The position numbers and the translations under genes were made by a program. Positions 1 through 8,454 of a DNA stretch of 64,000 bases are shown in pieces. Origin of the DNA: Venatoribacter pacificus (GTDB lineage: Bacteria > Pseudomonadota > Gammaproteobacteria > Pseudomonadales > Oceanobacteraceae); NCBI RefSeq assembly GCF_025318105.1, contig NZ_JAOANI010000002.1:124001-188000 (forward strand), given 5' to 3'. The notes beneath the pieces are model-generated. The model worked only from the letters and a program-made list of their open reading frames with translations, ran no database searches and had not been told where the DNA came from. Numbering within the stretch: the first letter of the stretch is position 1; every line of letters begins with the position of its first letter.

Positions 1-666
1 CTGCTGATACACATCCAACCAAACAGTTTGGGGCAGTGTACCTGTTGTCACGATCAGCTCTTCAGACAGCACGGTTTTAAGGCCGCCGACCACGGCGACA
101 CCTGCTGAAACCTGATAAGCGCCGTCCGAATACACAACCTTAAATGCATTGCCTTCAAACGCTTCATTACCGAACACAGCCTTCATCGCATTGCGCTGAA
201 TATCATCCATTGAGCGCAGCCGCCCGGTGTAATCAAGCTGCCAGCTTTCAGCCGCTATCGTAATGCCGGTAACATCAGCAGCGCCGTTAAACTCAATTGC
301 AAAGTTTTTAGTCAGCACGTTACCGATATTGTCGCCAACGGTTGCACGCTTTTCCTGATCCGGCAAATAAGCAGTTGCAACCAGCGTGTCATCTGCAGAG
401 GAATAAAGCCCCATCCAGTTAAACGTCCAGGTACCCAGCGAAGACGGCATAGTCACTGAATAAACAACGGTATCTTCATTCACATTTGCAGCGCTGGTAA
501 CCGGCAGTGTATCCAGAAGCACCGGCATTCCTTCCGCCCTGTCCGGTGTTGCAGTGTGGTCCAGACCCGGAATGTATGCGAATACCACCGAATCAATATT
601 CAGTGCTTCCGCTGCCTGAATTTTATTTCTGATCAGGGTTTCCCCTGCATGTGTGATAACAGCCAT
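1..666 (-). CDS. Phage tail fibre protein, DUF3751-like N-terminus (partial)
   Basis: The reading frame starts at an ATG at 666-664 and runs off the left window edge, so only the first 222 residues are visible. The N-terminus (MAVITHAGETLIRNKIQAAE) and the following stretch with FNWMGLYSSADDTL match the N-terminal domain of tail-collar fibre proteins (DUF3751 type), which anchors the fibre to the baseplate. The start lies two bases after the stop of the gpI-like gene, with a GGAG-type ribosome site inside that gene. Receptor-binding parts are expected in the missing C-terminus, so host specificity cannot be judged. Confidence 0.85.
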   Translation of the reverse strand, partial: MAVITHAGETLIRNKIQAAEALNIDSVVFAYIPGLDHTATPDRAEGMPVLLDTLPVTSAANVNEDTVVYSVTMPSSLGTWTFNWMGLYSSADDTLVATAYLPDQEKRATVGDNIGNVLTKNFAIEFNGAADVTGITIAAESWQLDYTGRLRSMDDIQRNAMKAVFGNEAFEGNAFKVVYSDGAYQVSAGVAVVGGLKTVLSEELIVTTGTLPQTVWLDVYQQ

Positions 667-668
667 GG

Positions 669-1211
669 TTAAAGCTCCAGTTTTGCCGTCATGTTATCGG
701 TAAAGTGTTCCACGCTTGCGGACAGAATGTTTAAGTCAATATTGGCCACAGTTGTATATTCATAGCGGCGGCAAGTTCGCCCATACTTTTCAACAATGAT
801 TTTCAGCAGTTCCGGTTTTTCTGAAATAATGCTTTCTGTCACGTTAATCCGGACAATATCCCAGTTTTCCGCGTCTTCCCGTTCGCTGATCTCGATATAC
901 CCAAGCCCGAGCCGCGCCCAGATTCGTTCTAGCCCTGCCTTAGTTCCGGCATCCTTCGCATTGGCGTAAGCCGTTTTTACCCGTAACCGGTACAGGCTCT
1001 CTGGCTCGCCGCTATAACGCTGAACATCGCATTCATCTGCCAGCAGATCGACCATAAACAAAGGCGCATTTTCAGGGCTCAAAGCTTTAAGAGGCCACGC
1101 AAGCCATTCTCTGCATTGCTGCCACCATTCATCCAGAAAGCTGGCAAACCCCTGCGCATCTGCTTTTTCCTTTGTTCCTTTTTGCCAGAACACCAGACTG
1201 ATTTTATCCAT
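669..1211 (-). CDS. Baseplate/tail protein, P2 gpI-like
   Basis: A 180-residue protein between the gpJ-like baseplate gene and the tail fibre, the usual place of P2 gene I. Visible features are an N-terminal part rich in Trp (WWQQCREWLAWPL) and an RLRVKTAYANAKDAGT stretch followed by a region resembling the conserved C-terminal part of P2 gpI/DUF2313-type tail proteins. gpI forms part of the baseplate wedge and connects it to fibres. Its start overlaps the gpJ stop by one base (TGATG), which suggests translational coupling. Family assignment relies on position as well as sequence. Confidence 0.75.
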   Translation of the reverse strand: MDKISLVFWQKGTKEKADAQGFASFLDEWWQQCREWLAWPLKALSPENAPLFMVDLLADECDVQRYSGEPESLYRLRVKTAYANAKDAGTKAGLERIWARLGLGYIEISEREDAENWDIVRINVTESIISEKPELLKIIVEKYGRTCRRYEYTTVANIDLNILSASVEHFTDNMTAKLEL

Positions 1212-2422
1212 CAGGCTGCATCCTCAGTAATGGATACCGTCAGCGTTTGCAGTCGTGGAATATTTGCTTCGCTGACAATATCGCCGATATTAAATTCAAC
1301 CGACGTTAACACCGGAATCCGCTTCATAATTTCTGAAGCCAGCTTTGACATAGAAAAGCGCTTGTAATACCAGGTCTTTTCAACTTCATAAGCGGAATTC
1401 TGACGAAATGCACAACGTATAATCTGTTCAGCCTTATCTGCAGCAGCCGTCATATCAGCAGCGCTGGTACCCGCTACAGCATAAAGAGCGGCCACAATAT
1501 TGTGCTGCGTCTCCGGAAATGGCTTAACGCGAAGGTCATCACCCAGACCGTGATAGCCCTGGTCAGTAATATACGTATTCACTTTATTCAGGTATTCGCT
1601 GCTCGAAACGCCATCATCAAAAACCACCAGAGCATCAGCACTGCCTGCCCCCCGTGGCGCGGTGTTGTACTCGATATAAATTTTGCTGTAATCAATGCCG
1701 ATCTGTTCAGCAATGATCGACTTATAAACCGCTGTTACATGCCAGTCAGAAACCGACGGGAAACGCGCCCTGATCCGTTCGCGGTAATCGTCGTCTTCTT
1801 CATCGTCCGTTCCTGGTGTTGTAATCCAGTTCTCTGTATTCGTTACACTGGTTATTCCGGTGATAGGGGTAACCAGAGACGAGAAGTAACCCGCAGCAAG
1901 GTTGTATTCAGATCCGGGATTTTCAGCTTTAACCGGAACATCAATGCTTAAATCTGAACTGGTAAAAATACCTTCTGCCGTCGTAATAACCCGGTAAACC
2001 CTACCGTTAATCGCGGCTGTTTTAATCAAAGTACCGGCTTTAACCGATAAACTGGAGCCGGTGCTATCGCGGTTAAACTGAATAACCCCATTCAGCACCT
2101 TTTTCTTTTTCCGCTCTACATTACGACTCCAGCCGATCATATCCAGATAGACGCCTGCAGCTGTTTTCAAAAACAGATTCGGCATAACACCAGTAATCAC
2201 AAAAGCAATAAGCTGCTGAAATGGATAAACAGCCACCGACCGCAAGAACTTCCAGAACGGTGAAAACTTGCTGTCATTGTTAAATTTCAGACCGGCAGCA
2301 TCAGCCTTACTCTGAAATTCGGCCTCTATATCTGCCGTTGTCACTGGCAGCCCGGCATCCTTTGCCTGATCATAAAAATACTGCTGCGTGCTATCGAGAG
2401 ACGCCCGTTCAATATCAGCCAT
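1211..2422 (-). CDS. Baseplate assembly protein, P2 gpJ-like
   Basis: A 403-residue baseplate J-like protein, a wedge component at the edge of the baseplate in contractile-tailed phages. The middle shows the typical J-like pattern of a beta-rich region (SVKAGTLIKTAA, VPVKAENPGSEYNLAAG) followed by TPGTDDEEDDDYRERIRARFP, where the acidic run and RERI are hallmarks of the family. It lies between the DUF2590 gene (one-base overlap at 2422) and the gpI-like gene in one late operon. Length is somewhat greater than P2 gpJ (302 residues), as is usual for HP1/K139-type phages. Confidence 0.9.
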   Translation of the reverse strand: MADIERASLDSTQQYFYDQAKDAGLPVTTADIEAEFQSKADAAGLKFNNDSKFSPFWKFLRSVAVYPFQQLIAFVITGVMPNLFLKTAAGVYLDMIGWSRNVERKKKKVLNGVIQFNRDSTGSSLSVKAGTLIKTAAINGRVYRVITTAEGIFTSSDLSIDVPVKAENPGSEYNLAAGYFSSLVTPITGITSVTNTENWITTPGTDDEEDDDYRERIRARFPSVSDWHVTAVYKSIIAEQIGIDYSKIYIEYNTAPRGAGSADALVVFDDGVSSSEYLNKVNTYITDQGYHGLGDDLRVKPFPETQHNIVAALYAVAGTSAADMTAAADKAEQIIRCAFRQNSAYEVEKTWYYKRFSMSKLASEIMKRIPVLTSVEFNIGDIVSEANIPRLQTLTVSITEDAA

Positions 2423-2751
2423 CAGTTTGCCCCTATCGTAATCAGCCCGAACTCTGTTTCGGCAGTAATTACCAGATAAATTTCTTTCGTACTGCTCAAT
2501 GTCTCAGATACTGAACTGGTGCCGGGTGTTACCCGGCTGTCATTCTCTACGACTGTGCGCAGCTTCTTGCGAATCATCGCCCGGCGCTGTTGGTTTCGTT
2601 CACCGATCAAGTCAGACAGCAACCCGCTTTCACGGATAGCGTGATTAATGTCTTGTGCAATAACATCACGATCCGTTATCAGCAGTGGCTGCCCGGCGTC
2701 ATCCGTTACGATGTCATCGTTTTCAATCAGCAGATCAATATAAGTACTCAT
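2422..2751 (-). CDS. DUF2590-like baseplate protein
   Basis: A 109-residue protein beginning MSTYIDLLIENDDIVTDDAG, typical of the DUF2590 family of K139/HP1-type phages. The pattern of a short acidic N-terminus, an ARG-rich middle (QQRRAMIRKKL) and a beta-rich C-terminus resembles gpW/gp25-like wedge proteins, and it sits where that protein is expected, directly before gpJ. It is placed between the tape measure (one-base gap) and gpJ (one-base overlap). The gp25-like role is inference from order; the DUF2590 label is from recognition of the N-terminal sequence. Confidence 0.75.
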   Translation of the reverse strand: MSTYIDLLIENDDIVTDDAGQPLLITDRDVIAQDINHAIRESGLLSDLIGERNQQRRAMIRKKLRTVVENDSRVTPGTSSVSETLSSTKEIYLVITAETEFGLITIGAN

Positions 2752-2752
2752 A

Positions 2753-4651
2753 TCAACCCGCCCCTAACAGTGAATAGGCTTCCAGCTGCTCAGGAGTTGG
2801 CATCTGATCCACGTTGAAAGTAACCCCGCCAAAGTAATTACTTTTAGAACCATCACTGCCTTTCAGCATCTGAGTAACACTTTCCCTGGCTGTTGGGCCA
2901 CTTACCTGGGCTTTATTCATACCCAGTGTTTCGATTTGTGGAATATCGTCTTTCCATGACGACATATCCGGCATATCTGGTTTATTAACCTTAAAATTCT
3001 GAGTGGCTGACAGCTCAATTTCATTAAACCCGAACAGCTCTTTTGCCCACTCCCAAGCCTGACCCAGTTTTTCAAAAACTTTGTCAAGGAATGCCATCAG
3101 CGCCTGTCCCCACTTAGTGCTGTTAAGCAGGTTCTTCAGCTTGTCCCACCATCCAAAATATTCGCCCAGCTTATAAATTCCGTAGGCAATGGCTGCGATT
3201 AAAATCCCGACCGGGCTTGTGATAAAAATCATCGCGGCTCTGACTGCTTTCAGAATAAAGTTCAGAACCATCATCGCCTTTGAAAATGCAAACACAGCGA
3301 CAGAGCCCAACTTAAAGAGTGTGGCCATAATGATGTGCTGCAAGCTGTAACCCTTAACCGCCCACATAGCAGCCATGACCACTGCCCGGAAAGGTAAAAG
3401 CAGCATTCCGAACCCTGCAAGCGCAGCCCGCCCGATACCAAATATCACCGACATAAGACCAACCGCACCACCCAGCAGGATAATTCCCAGTGCAAGCAGG
3501 CCCACCCACTTGGTCAGGTGCGGGAATTCCCTTGTCCATGCCATTACCACGGTCAGGCCGCTTGTCATGCTGCTCAGCACGTCATTAATGGTTGGCAATA
3601 GCGTTGTGCCAAAAGCAATCCGCAGCCCTTCTGTAACCGCCCTGAACTGCTCCCACGGGTCAACCATCGCTTTGGCCATATCGCGGGCATTGTCCATGCC
3701 CTTAATGCGGCCCAGCTTGGTAATGCTGGCGCTCAGGCCGTCAGTCTGCTTCATCAGCAGATTAATCAGGCCAACGGCTTCTTCACTGCCGAACGCCTCT
3801 TTCAGCTGCTTGCTTTCCGCAACTTCCAGCGTGTCACCGAACCGGCCCTTCAGCTTGTTCAGAATATCCAGCATCGGCAGCATTCGGCCCTGGCTGTCAG
3901 TGAAGCTCATACCCAGTTTATCCTGGGCATTGGCAACACCGGCAAGAAACGCTTTGTACTTTGTCCCCGCTTCGCTGCCGCTCATGGTGGACTGCAGCGT
4001 TCCAAGAATGGCCATCTGCTCAGACAGACCAATACCTGCAGCGGTCGCATTCGCCCCAACCGAAGTAAAGGCGCTGCTCATTTCCTGCCCCGTGGTTTTA
4101 AACATCTGCACAGCAGCTGCGGTCTGGCCGGTCAGCTGCTCCACCCACTTGGCTTTTCCCATGGCTTCAGCCTGGTCAGAGAAAATGCCATACATGGTGC
4201 CCATGTAATTGGTAATCGTGCCGGCGTCTGCCTTCGTGCCTTTAGCCAGCACGTTGCTGGCTTCAGTGAACTTTGCCAGTTCGCCATTTCGTAACCCGGC
4301 AATAGCCGATTGAATGTCATACGATGAACGCACAAACTCAGCCGCGCTTTCACCGTAAGCCACCGAGAAATTCAGCGCTTCGTCCTGCAGTTTTTTCAAC
4401 TCGCCTTCTGCAACATTCAGACTGCGAACTTCGCCGACCGCTTCCTGCATGTCATACACTGGCTGCATCAGGGTTTTAACACCCAGAAATGACGCACCCA
4501 GACCAATGGCCCCTCCCCGAATAGAATCAAACCCGGCATTGGCATTGTTCTTAATGCCTGTCAGATTTTTATTAATTCCCTTCAGTGGTGCGCTGACCAT
4601 ATCGGTCATTCCTACTACAAACTGAAGTTTTTCCAGAGCTGAAACACTCAT
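2753..4651 (-). CDS. Phage tail tape measure protein (TP901 type)
   Basis: A 632-residue protein that sets tail length and may help DNA enter the cell. The first 350 residues are the TP901 tape-measure core: helical, with the SFLGVKTLMQPV and FSVAYGESAAEFVRSSYDIQSAIAG segments. Residues from about 385 to 500 contain several hydrophobic membrane-like helices (WVGLLALGIILLGGAVGLM, MVLNFILKAVRAAMIFI, PVGILIAAIAYGIYKLGEYF), common in these proteins. The start codon overlaps the stop of the -1 frame of the upstream chaperone region (ATGA at 4651-4648), as in other phages with a frameshifted chaperone. Confidence 0.9.
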   Translation of the reverse strand: MSVSALEKLQFVVGMTDMVSAPLKGINKNLTGIKNNANAGFDSIRGGAIGLGASFLGVKTLMQPVYDMQEAVGEVRSLNVAEGELKKLQDEALNFSVAYGESAAEFVRSSYDIQSAIAGLRNGELAKFTEASNVLAKGTKADAGTITNYMGTMYGIFSDQAEAMGKAKWVEQLTGQTAAAVQMFKTTGQEMSSAFTSVGANATAAGIGLSEQMAILGTLQSTMSGSEAGTKYKAFLAGVANAQDKLGMSFTDSQGRMLPMLDILNKLKGRFGDTLEVAESKQLKEAFGSEEAVGLINLLMKQTDGLSASITKLGRIKGMDNARDMAKAMVDPWEQFRAVTEGLRIAFGTTLLPTINDVLSSMTSGLTVVMAWTREFPHLTKWVGLLALGIILLGGAVGLMSVIFGIGRAALAGFGMLLLPFRAVVMAAMWAVKGYSLQHIIMATLFKLGSVAVFAFSKAMMVLNFILKAVRAAMIFITSPVGILIAAIAYGIYKLGEYFGWWDKLKNLLNSTKWGQALMAFLDKVFEKLGQAWEWAKELFGFNEIELSATQNFKVNKPDMPDMSSWKDDIPQIETLGMNKAQVSGPTARESVTQMLKGSDGSKSNYFGGVTFNVDQMPTPEQLEAYSLLGAG

Positions 4652-4893
4652 TCTTTAAATGCCTTGGCGATTCCGTTATTAACTGCGTTACTCATGTTTT
4701 CCAGCAGATCGCCATAGAGCCACACAGCATCAGCAAGGGTCTGCTCACTGGGGTTTTCATCCTTAAAAAACAGTCTGGCTAATACCAGCGCCTGCCCCAG
4801 TGAATTTTCTTTCAGCCGCTCTGCTGCGCGGCTTATGCCTTTACGGTGATCTGCACTTTTGGCCGGAACTCGGTCATCAGGTGGCCAGCAATA
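4648..4893 (-). CDS. Probable -1 frameshift extension of the tail assembly chaperone
   Basis: In the -1 frame relative to the chaperone gene, an open stretch starts after a TGA at 4896-4894, runs past the chaperone stop at 4833 and ends at a TGA overlapping the tape-measure ATG. Past the chaperone stop it encodes about 60 residues, including KENSLGQALVLARLFFKDEN, then WLYGDLLENMSNAV. It has no good independent start near its beginning. Long-tailed phages usually make a short and a frameshifted long chaperone at exactly this place. The likeliest slip point is the CCA-AAA-G or GTA-AAG region shortly before the stop, but neither is a classic XXXYYYZ heptamer. Confidence 0.6.
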   Translation of the reverse strand, partial: YCWPPDDRVPAKSADHRKGISRAAERLKENSLGQALVLARLFFKDENPSEQTLADAVWLYGDLLENMSNAVNNGIAKAFKE

Positions 4894-5102
4894 TCAGTGG
4901 CCAGTCCCTGGTCTAACCAGACCATCAGCTTTTCTTTGTCTTCCGGATGAACCGTTGCAATCGCAAAGTTAAAACTCGGCGCTACTTTGTTGCTTTCAGT
5001 CATCGAGTTCAGGCAGTTGTTATATGCCGACAGGCTTACGTTAAAGCGCAGTTCGTCTTCACCAATGGTCAGCCCAATTTTTTTACCGGTTTCTTCAGAC
5101 AT
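4833..5102 (-). CDS. Tail assembly chaperone (TAC_10/DUF2765-like)
   Basis: An 89-residue protein with TIGEDELRFNVSLSAYNNCL near the start and a C-terminal RPKVQITVKA. This resembles the small tail assembly chaperones of K139/HP1-type phages. These proteins coat the tape measure while the tail tube polymerises. The gene lies directly before the tape-measure gene, where the chaperone is expected, and its 3' end overlaps an open -1 frame that would make an extended product. Family recognition is by pattern and position rather than by a diagnostic motif. Confidence 0.75.
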   Translation of the reverse strand: MSEETGKKIGLTIGEDELRFNVSLSAYNNCLNSMTESNKVAPSFNFAIATVHPEDKEKLMVWLDQGLATDIAGHLMTEFRPKVQITVKA

Positions 5103-5121
5103 GTTCTTACTCCACAGTTAA

Positions 5122-5367
5122 TTATTTAAGTGCTTCTTTGACGCCCATTACCAACACAGACGCAAGTCCTGTCAGCGCAATTGCGATCAAAGATGAGCGG
5201 ATAAAACCGCCAATTTTTTCTGACGTTTCGCGTTGCTGACGAATATAAGCGAAGTCTTTCTGAACCTTCAGCGGGTCAGACGCATCCAGACCCAACCGAA
5301 GCAAGACATTTTCGGTTCCTTCCTCGGCCGCTTCGCGCACCAGCCTTTGCAATTCTGTTGGGTCCAT
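5122..5367 (-). CDS. Small single-TM phage protein, possible holin (DUF6127-like)
   Basis: An 81-residue protein starting MDPTELQRLVREAAEEGTE, with an amphipathic N-terminal part and one hydrophobic C-terminal segment (SLIAIALTGLASVLVMGV, about residues 59-76). The N-terminal pattern resembles the DUF6127 family found in phage lysis or tail regions. It is two genes downstream of the lysozyme-like gene in the same operon, so a holin or spanin-like lysis role is plausible. No catalytic motif is present and the role is inferred only from topology and neighbours. Confidence 0.6.
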   Translation of the reverse strand: MDPTELQRLVREAAEEGTENVLLRLGLDASDPLKVQKDFAYIRQQRETSEKIGGFIRSSLIAIALTGLASVLVMGVKEALK

Positions 5368-5376
5368 AGCCAGTCC

Positions 5377-5631
5377 TTATTCCAGCGCTTTTTTCAGCCC
5401 GTCTTTCAGCAGCTGGGCTTTAAAGTCGGCCACGGTTTCTTTAGTCAGACGGTTGGTGCTCATCGAAGCCAGCTTTTCCAGCAGGCTGACAGCAATGCGG
5501 GTAAATAACCGTTCAATAATAATCGGCCAAGCAATACGGCCCAGCACAGCAGCCAGCACATCAAGCACCAGTTTCCAGCTCAGGCCTGTACTTCCCGCCA
5601 GCACGGCCAAAAGTGCTTTAATCGCTTTCAT
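5377..5631 (-). CDS. Small hydrophobic phage protein next to the lysozyme, candidate holin
   Basis: Eighty-four residues from the chosen ATG at 5631, which has a GGGG ribosome site eight bases upstream inside the lysozyme gene; earlier in-frame ATGs (5637, 5649) are less well placed. The N-terminal half is hydrophobic (AIKALLAVLAGSTGLSWKLV, then LDVLAAVLGRIAWPIIIE) and the C-terminus is charged (KAQLLKDGLKKALE), a layout seen in small phage holins. The gene overlaps the lysozyme 3' end by 14 bases, supporting coupled translation. I do not recognise a named family. Confidence 0.6.
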   Translation of the reverse strand: MKAIKALLAVLAGSTGLSWKLVLDVLAAVLGRIAWPIIIERLFTRIAVSLLEKLASMSTNRLTKETVADFKAQLLKDGLKKALE

Positions 5632-6097
5632 GTTCATCACCCCACACATGCTGCTTAAATGCTTTCAGATATTGCTCTGCCGTGGCGGCACCGGCTTCTG
5701 TGTTCCAGTATTTTTTTGCGTACTCCGCCAGCCCTTGCAGGTCATCTGCATCCGGTAAGGGTTCCGGTATCGTATACAGATAAACCCGCGCCATGCCCGC
5801 AGCCAGAATCAAATCCGTTACCAGTCGGCTGGCCGGGTAATTCATTGGCACAGCCATAAATCGTCCTGTCCGTGCCAGGTAATCACGGCAAAATTCATAG
5901 GTTGCCGGTTCCATCTGGAACAGCCCCAGCGCTGGGCCACCTTTCTGTCTGCAGTACATAAAGCCGCCACTCTCATGTGCAGCAATCATCAGCAACAGAC
6001 GAACCGCCGCTTCAGAATCAGGAAGATTGAAGCGGGTCAGTGCCGCCTCAATCGTGGTGCGCAAACTCAGCGCAATCTGTTGAACGCTTACAGACAT
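5618..6097 (-). CDS. Phage lysozyme/transglycosylase-like endolysin
   Basis: A 159-residue soluble protein whose N-terminal half has the lysozyme-fold signature: AAHESGGFMYC with the candidate catalytic Glu, then GPALGLFQMEPATYEFC. GLFQM/GLxQ after the catalytic Glu is typical of lytic transglycosylases and goose-type lysozymes. It would cut peptidoglycan at the end of the lytic cycle. There is no signal peptide, so release would depend on a holin, and two small hydrophobic genes follow in the operon. It lies between the tail-tube gene and those candidates, as in K139-type phages. Confidence 0.75.
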   Translation of the reverse strand: MSVSVQQIALSLRTTIEAALTRFNLPDSEAAVRLLLMIAAHESGGFMYCRQKGGPALGLFQMEPATYEFCRDYLARTGRFMAVPMNYPASRLVTDLILAAGMARVYLYTIPEPLPDADDLQGLAEYAKKYWNTEAGAATAEQYLKAFKQHVWGDEHESD

Positions 6098-6112
6098 ACT
6101 TCCCCCTTAAAA

Positions 6113-6577
6113 TCAGAACAGTTCGAATTCAGAACCCGGCACATAAGGCGTGCCGTTAATCCAGACAAAATCCGGACTGGTCACGTCATACGGCAATTTC
6201 ACTTTGCTTTTATCCGTACTGTTCGGGTCAATACTCAACACTTCACTGATACGCAACTTGCAGCCATGAGCGCGAACGTGCATCAACTCGTCACCGCGTG
6301 AACTTTCACCACTGGCGTAAGCATCAATCGGGAACGTAGGAATATTCCGCCACGATCCTGCAGCACGGGCGGCAGCCGAAAGAATCATAAAATTGGCAAT
6401 ATCCAATTCAATTTCACCGCTTGCCGCCACATCACCGGCCAGCGTGCCATCCGGCACACCTTTGTTTTTTGCCGTCGTGCTGTTGTCTTCAATCGACAGA
6501 TTGAACGACTCCACATGAAGCATTAAGCCCATGACCCGGATATCAAACGATTTGCCATTAATACGGTTTGTGCTCAT
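6113..6577 (-). CDS. Tail tube protein, DUF2597-like
   Basis: A 154-residue protein beginning MSTNRINGKSFDIRVMGLML, directly after the sheath gene. The sequence pattern, with the DGTLAGDVAASGEIELD stretch and a C-terminus of short beta strands (FVWINGTPYVPGSEFELF), fits the DUF2597 family that takes the place of the P2 FII tube protein in HP1/K139-type phages. The tube is the inner channel around which the sheath contracts. Four bases separate it from the sheath stop. Function follows from family and from the sheath-tube order. Confidence 0.8.
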   Translation of the reverse strand: MSTNRINGKSFDIRVMGLMLHVESFNLSIEDNSTTAKNKGVPDGTLAGDVAASGEIELDIANFMILSAAARAAGSWRNIPTFPIDAYASGESSRGDELMHVRAHGCKLRISEVLSIDPNSTDKSKVKLPYDVTSPDFVWINGTPYVPGSEFELF

Positions 6578-6581
6578 TGCC

Positions 6582-7751
6582 TTAGCTCTCCAGTCGTGTC
6601 AGGTCGAGTCTGATATATACAGTGATTTTTTTCGGGCTGTTTTTCGGTGCCGCCTGCATAGCAACTTGCACTTCTTTTGTGTTCGGCCAGTTGATTGCAA
6701 TATCGCCATCAGCCGGCGTCTGCACCATGCCCGCAGTTGGCTCACCGGCAAGCGTTACGCTCTTAGCTGCGTCTTGCAGTGGCTGCATAAAGTAGCTTTC
6801 GTGGTAAGCAATACTCGATTCACTGGCGTTAAGCGTGCGATCTGCCACTTTGTTAATTGCCAGCAGGCGCACACGCCGGGTTGCGTAATCAATAACGCGG
6901 CGGTTTTCGTAAACAGAAAAATCACCGTCACTGGCATCCAGGCTGATGTGATCTGCCCAGTAAATGCCGTCTTTACCGTTGTACCACCACGGCACACTGA
7001 AGCGCGCACCAGCCAGTTCTTTCAGATGTTCAAGGTTTAAAGCCACCCCGGTGTTATCTTTTGGCGCATTACCCAGCGACTGAACAGCGCCGGTTTTAAC
7101 CCGCATAGGGCTGTCAGCAATCGAAACGCTTTCGCTCATCAGGCGGCCAATAACCACACCCAGATTATTGCCGTGCAGCTGCGGTACCAGATGAACACGG
7201 TCATACACACCATTGCCGCTAATGGCCTTCGTCGCTGCAATGTATTCAGACCAGCTCTGATCAGCGATACCCGCCACCGCCGCATGAATCGTGATGTATT
7301 TACTAAGCGCATTAATGGCCAAGAGACAGGAATTCTGAATGTCGTCCAAATCGTCTGCTGTTACCGGGTCTGTTACGACAACCATCTCCGGACTAATATT
7401 GTTTGGCGGCTCCAGCGCAAATTGAACTGCCGTGAATGGGTTTTCATACGGCGTTCCGGTTTCACCGTCCCCCAGCACCGAATACAGCGGCACAACCCAG
7501 GCAGTAAAATTAGGGCCAGCATTATTGCGGGCGGCATTAATCTGGTCTTTCAGATTGCTGTCAGCCGCGCCAAGAATGTCATCAAGGTTTGTACTTGCCC
7601 CGATGGAGTGCAGTGTACCGCTTACGGTACTGGTGACTGCGCTGTCTGCATTTTCGTCATTCAGGCCGACAAAAATCGCCGTGCGCTCCACGTCACTGGT
7701 TCCGCCCTGGCTGTTATTTTGTTGGTTAATAGAAACAACTGGATATGCCAT
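6582..7751 (-). CDS. Contractile tail sheath protein, DUF2586-like
   Basis: A 389-residue protein of the DUF2586 type used as sheath by Vibrio K139-like and HP1-like phages, in place of P2 gene FI. Visible features are VSINQQNNSQGGTSDVERTA at the N-terminus, the central ISGNGVYDRVHLVPQLHGNN and VPWWYNGKDGIYWADH, and a C-terminal VYIRLDLTRLES. The last element resembles the strand exchanged between sheath subunits. The sheath contracts to drive the tube through the cell envelope. It forms one operon with the completion genes upstream and the tube downstream. Confidence 0.85.
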   Translation of the reverse strand: MAYPVVSINQQNNSQGGTSDVERTAIFVGLNDENADSAVTSTVSGTLHSIGASTNLDDILGAADSNLKDQINAARNNAGPNFTAWVVPLYSVLGDGETGTPYENPFTAVQFALEPPNNISPEMVVVTDPVTADDLDDIQNSCLLAINALSKYITIHAAVAGIADQSWSEYIAATKAISGNGVYDRVHLVPQLHGNNLGVVIGRLMSESVSIADSPMRVKTGAVQSLGNAPKDNTGVALNLEHLKELAGARFSVPWWYNGKDGIYWADHISLDASDGDFSVYENRRVIDYATRRVRLLAINKVADRTLNASESSIAYHESYFMQPLQDAAKSVTLAGEPTAGMVQTPADGDIAINWPNTKEVQVAMQAAPKNSPKKITVYIRLDLTRLES

Positions 7752-7764
7752 GATTCAGGCTCCT

Positions 7765-8454
7765 TTAAGCGGCACGTTTTACGTCCGTCAAAATGTTTTT
7801 AATTAATCTGTCTGATAGTTCGTTCACATCAGCTTTACGCAGACCGAAGAATGGCCGCGCTTTTACCGTTACCGGCCATGACGCTTTGGTTTTCTTATCC
7901 AGCAATATCCGAAGAACCAAAGCAGCTTTTCCAAGCGTCATGTTTTCCATGATCCACTTACTACTAACCCGGCGGCTTTTCGTCTGGCCTTTCTTAACGC
8001 CGGATTTATATTTACCCGTCGGTCGTCTAAACCCGGCTTGCAGCAAGGCTTTGGCCTGCGCTTTTGTAGCCGGTGAGTCATAGTCCGGAACACCGCGAAT
8101 CTTTTTCATTTTTCCGGCGGTCAGTGTTTCTGTTTGGCCTTCCTGCTGCGCCCTGGCTATCTTCCCGCTCAGGCTATTAGGCCATGTGACCTTTCCGCTA
8201 TTTGGCCCGACATAGGCTTTCAGGTTTTTAGCTTTCGCCACATTTTTCAGCAGCGGCTTTTTTCTCTTCTGGTTTACACGCGGTGCGAATGCTTCACCGG
8301 TTACTGTCCGCTGTGCTTTTGTATTCGCTCTGGCCTCACGGATAACCAGGCGCGTCACTTCACGGTGAAACTTCTTCCGCTTTGCCGCTGGCATTGCCAG
8401 AGCCTGCAGCTGCTTCATCAGCTTCATCTCGCCCTGCATCCGGGTTGTAATCAC
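7765..8454 (-). CDS. Tail completion/virion morphogenesis protein, P2 gpS-like
   Basis: A basic 229-residue protein, rich in Lys and Arg, with AKRKKFHREVTRLVIREARAN at the N-terminus (motif spans about residues 24-44) and a central KKTRR-like basic region. P2 gpS-type virion morphogenesis proteins have this start and composition. They are needed to finish the tail and join it to the head. The gene overlaps the gpR-like stop by four bases (ATGA), and R-S order matches P2. Recognition is fair, supported strongly by position. Confidence 0.75.
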   Translation of the reverse strand: MITTRMQGEMKLMKQLQALAMPAAKRKKFHREVTRLVIREARANTKAQRTVTGEAFAPRVNQKRKKPLLKNVAKAKNLKAYVGPNSGKVTWPNSLSGKIARAQQEGQTETLTAGKMKKIRGVPDYDSPATKAQAKALLQAGFRRPTGKYKSGVKKGQTKSRRVSSKWIMENMTLGKAALVLRILLDKKTKASWPVTVKARPFFGLRKADVNELSDRLIKNILTDVKRAA

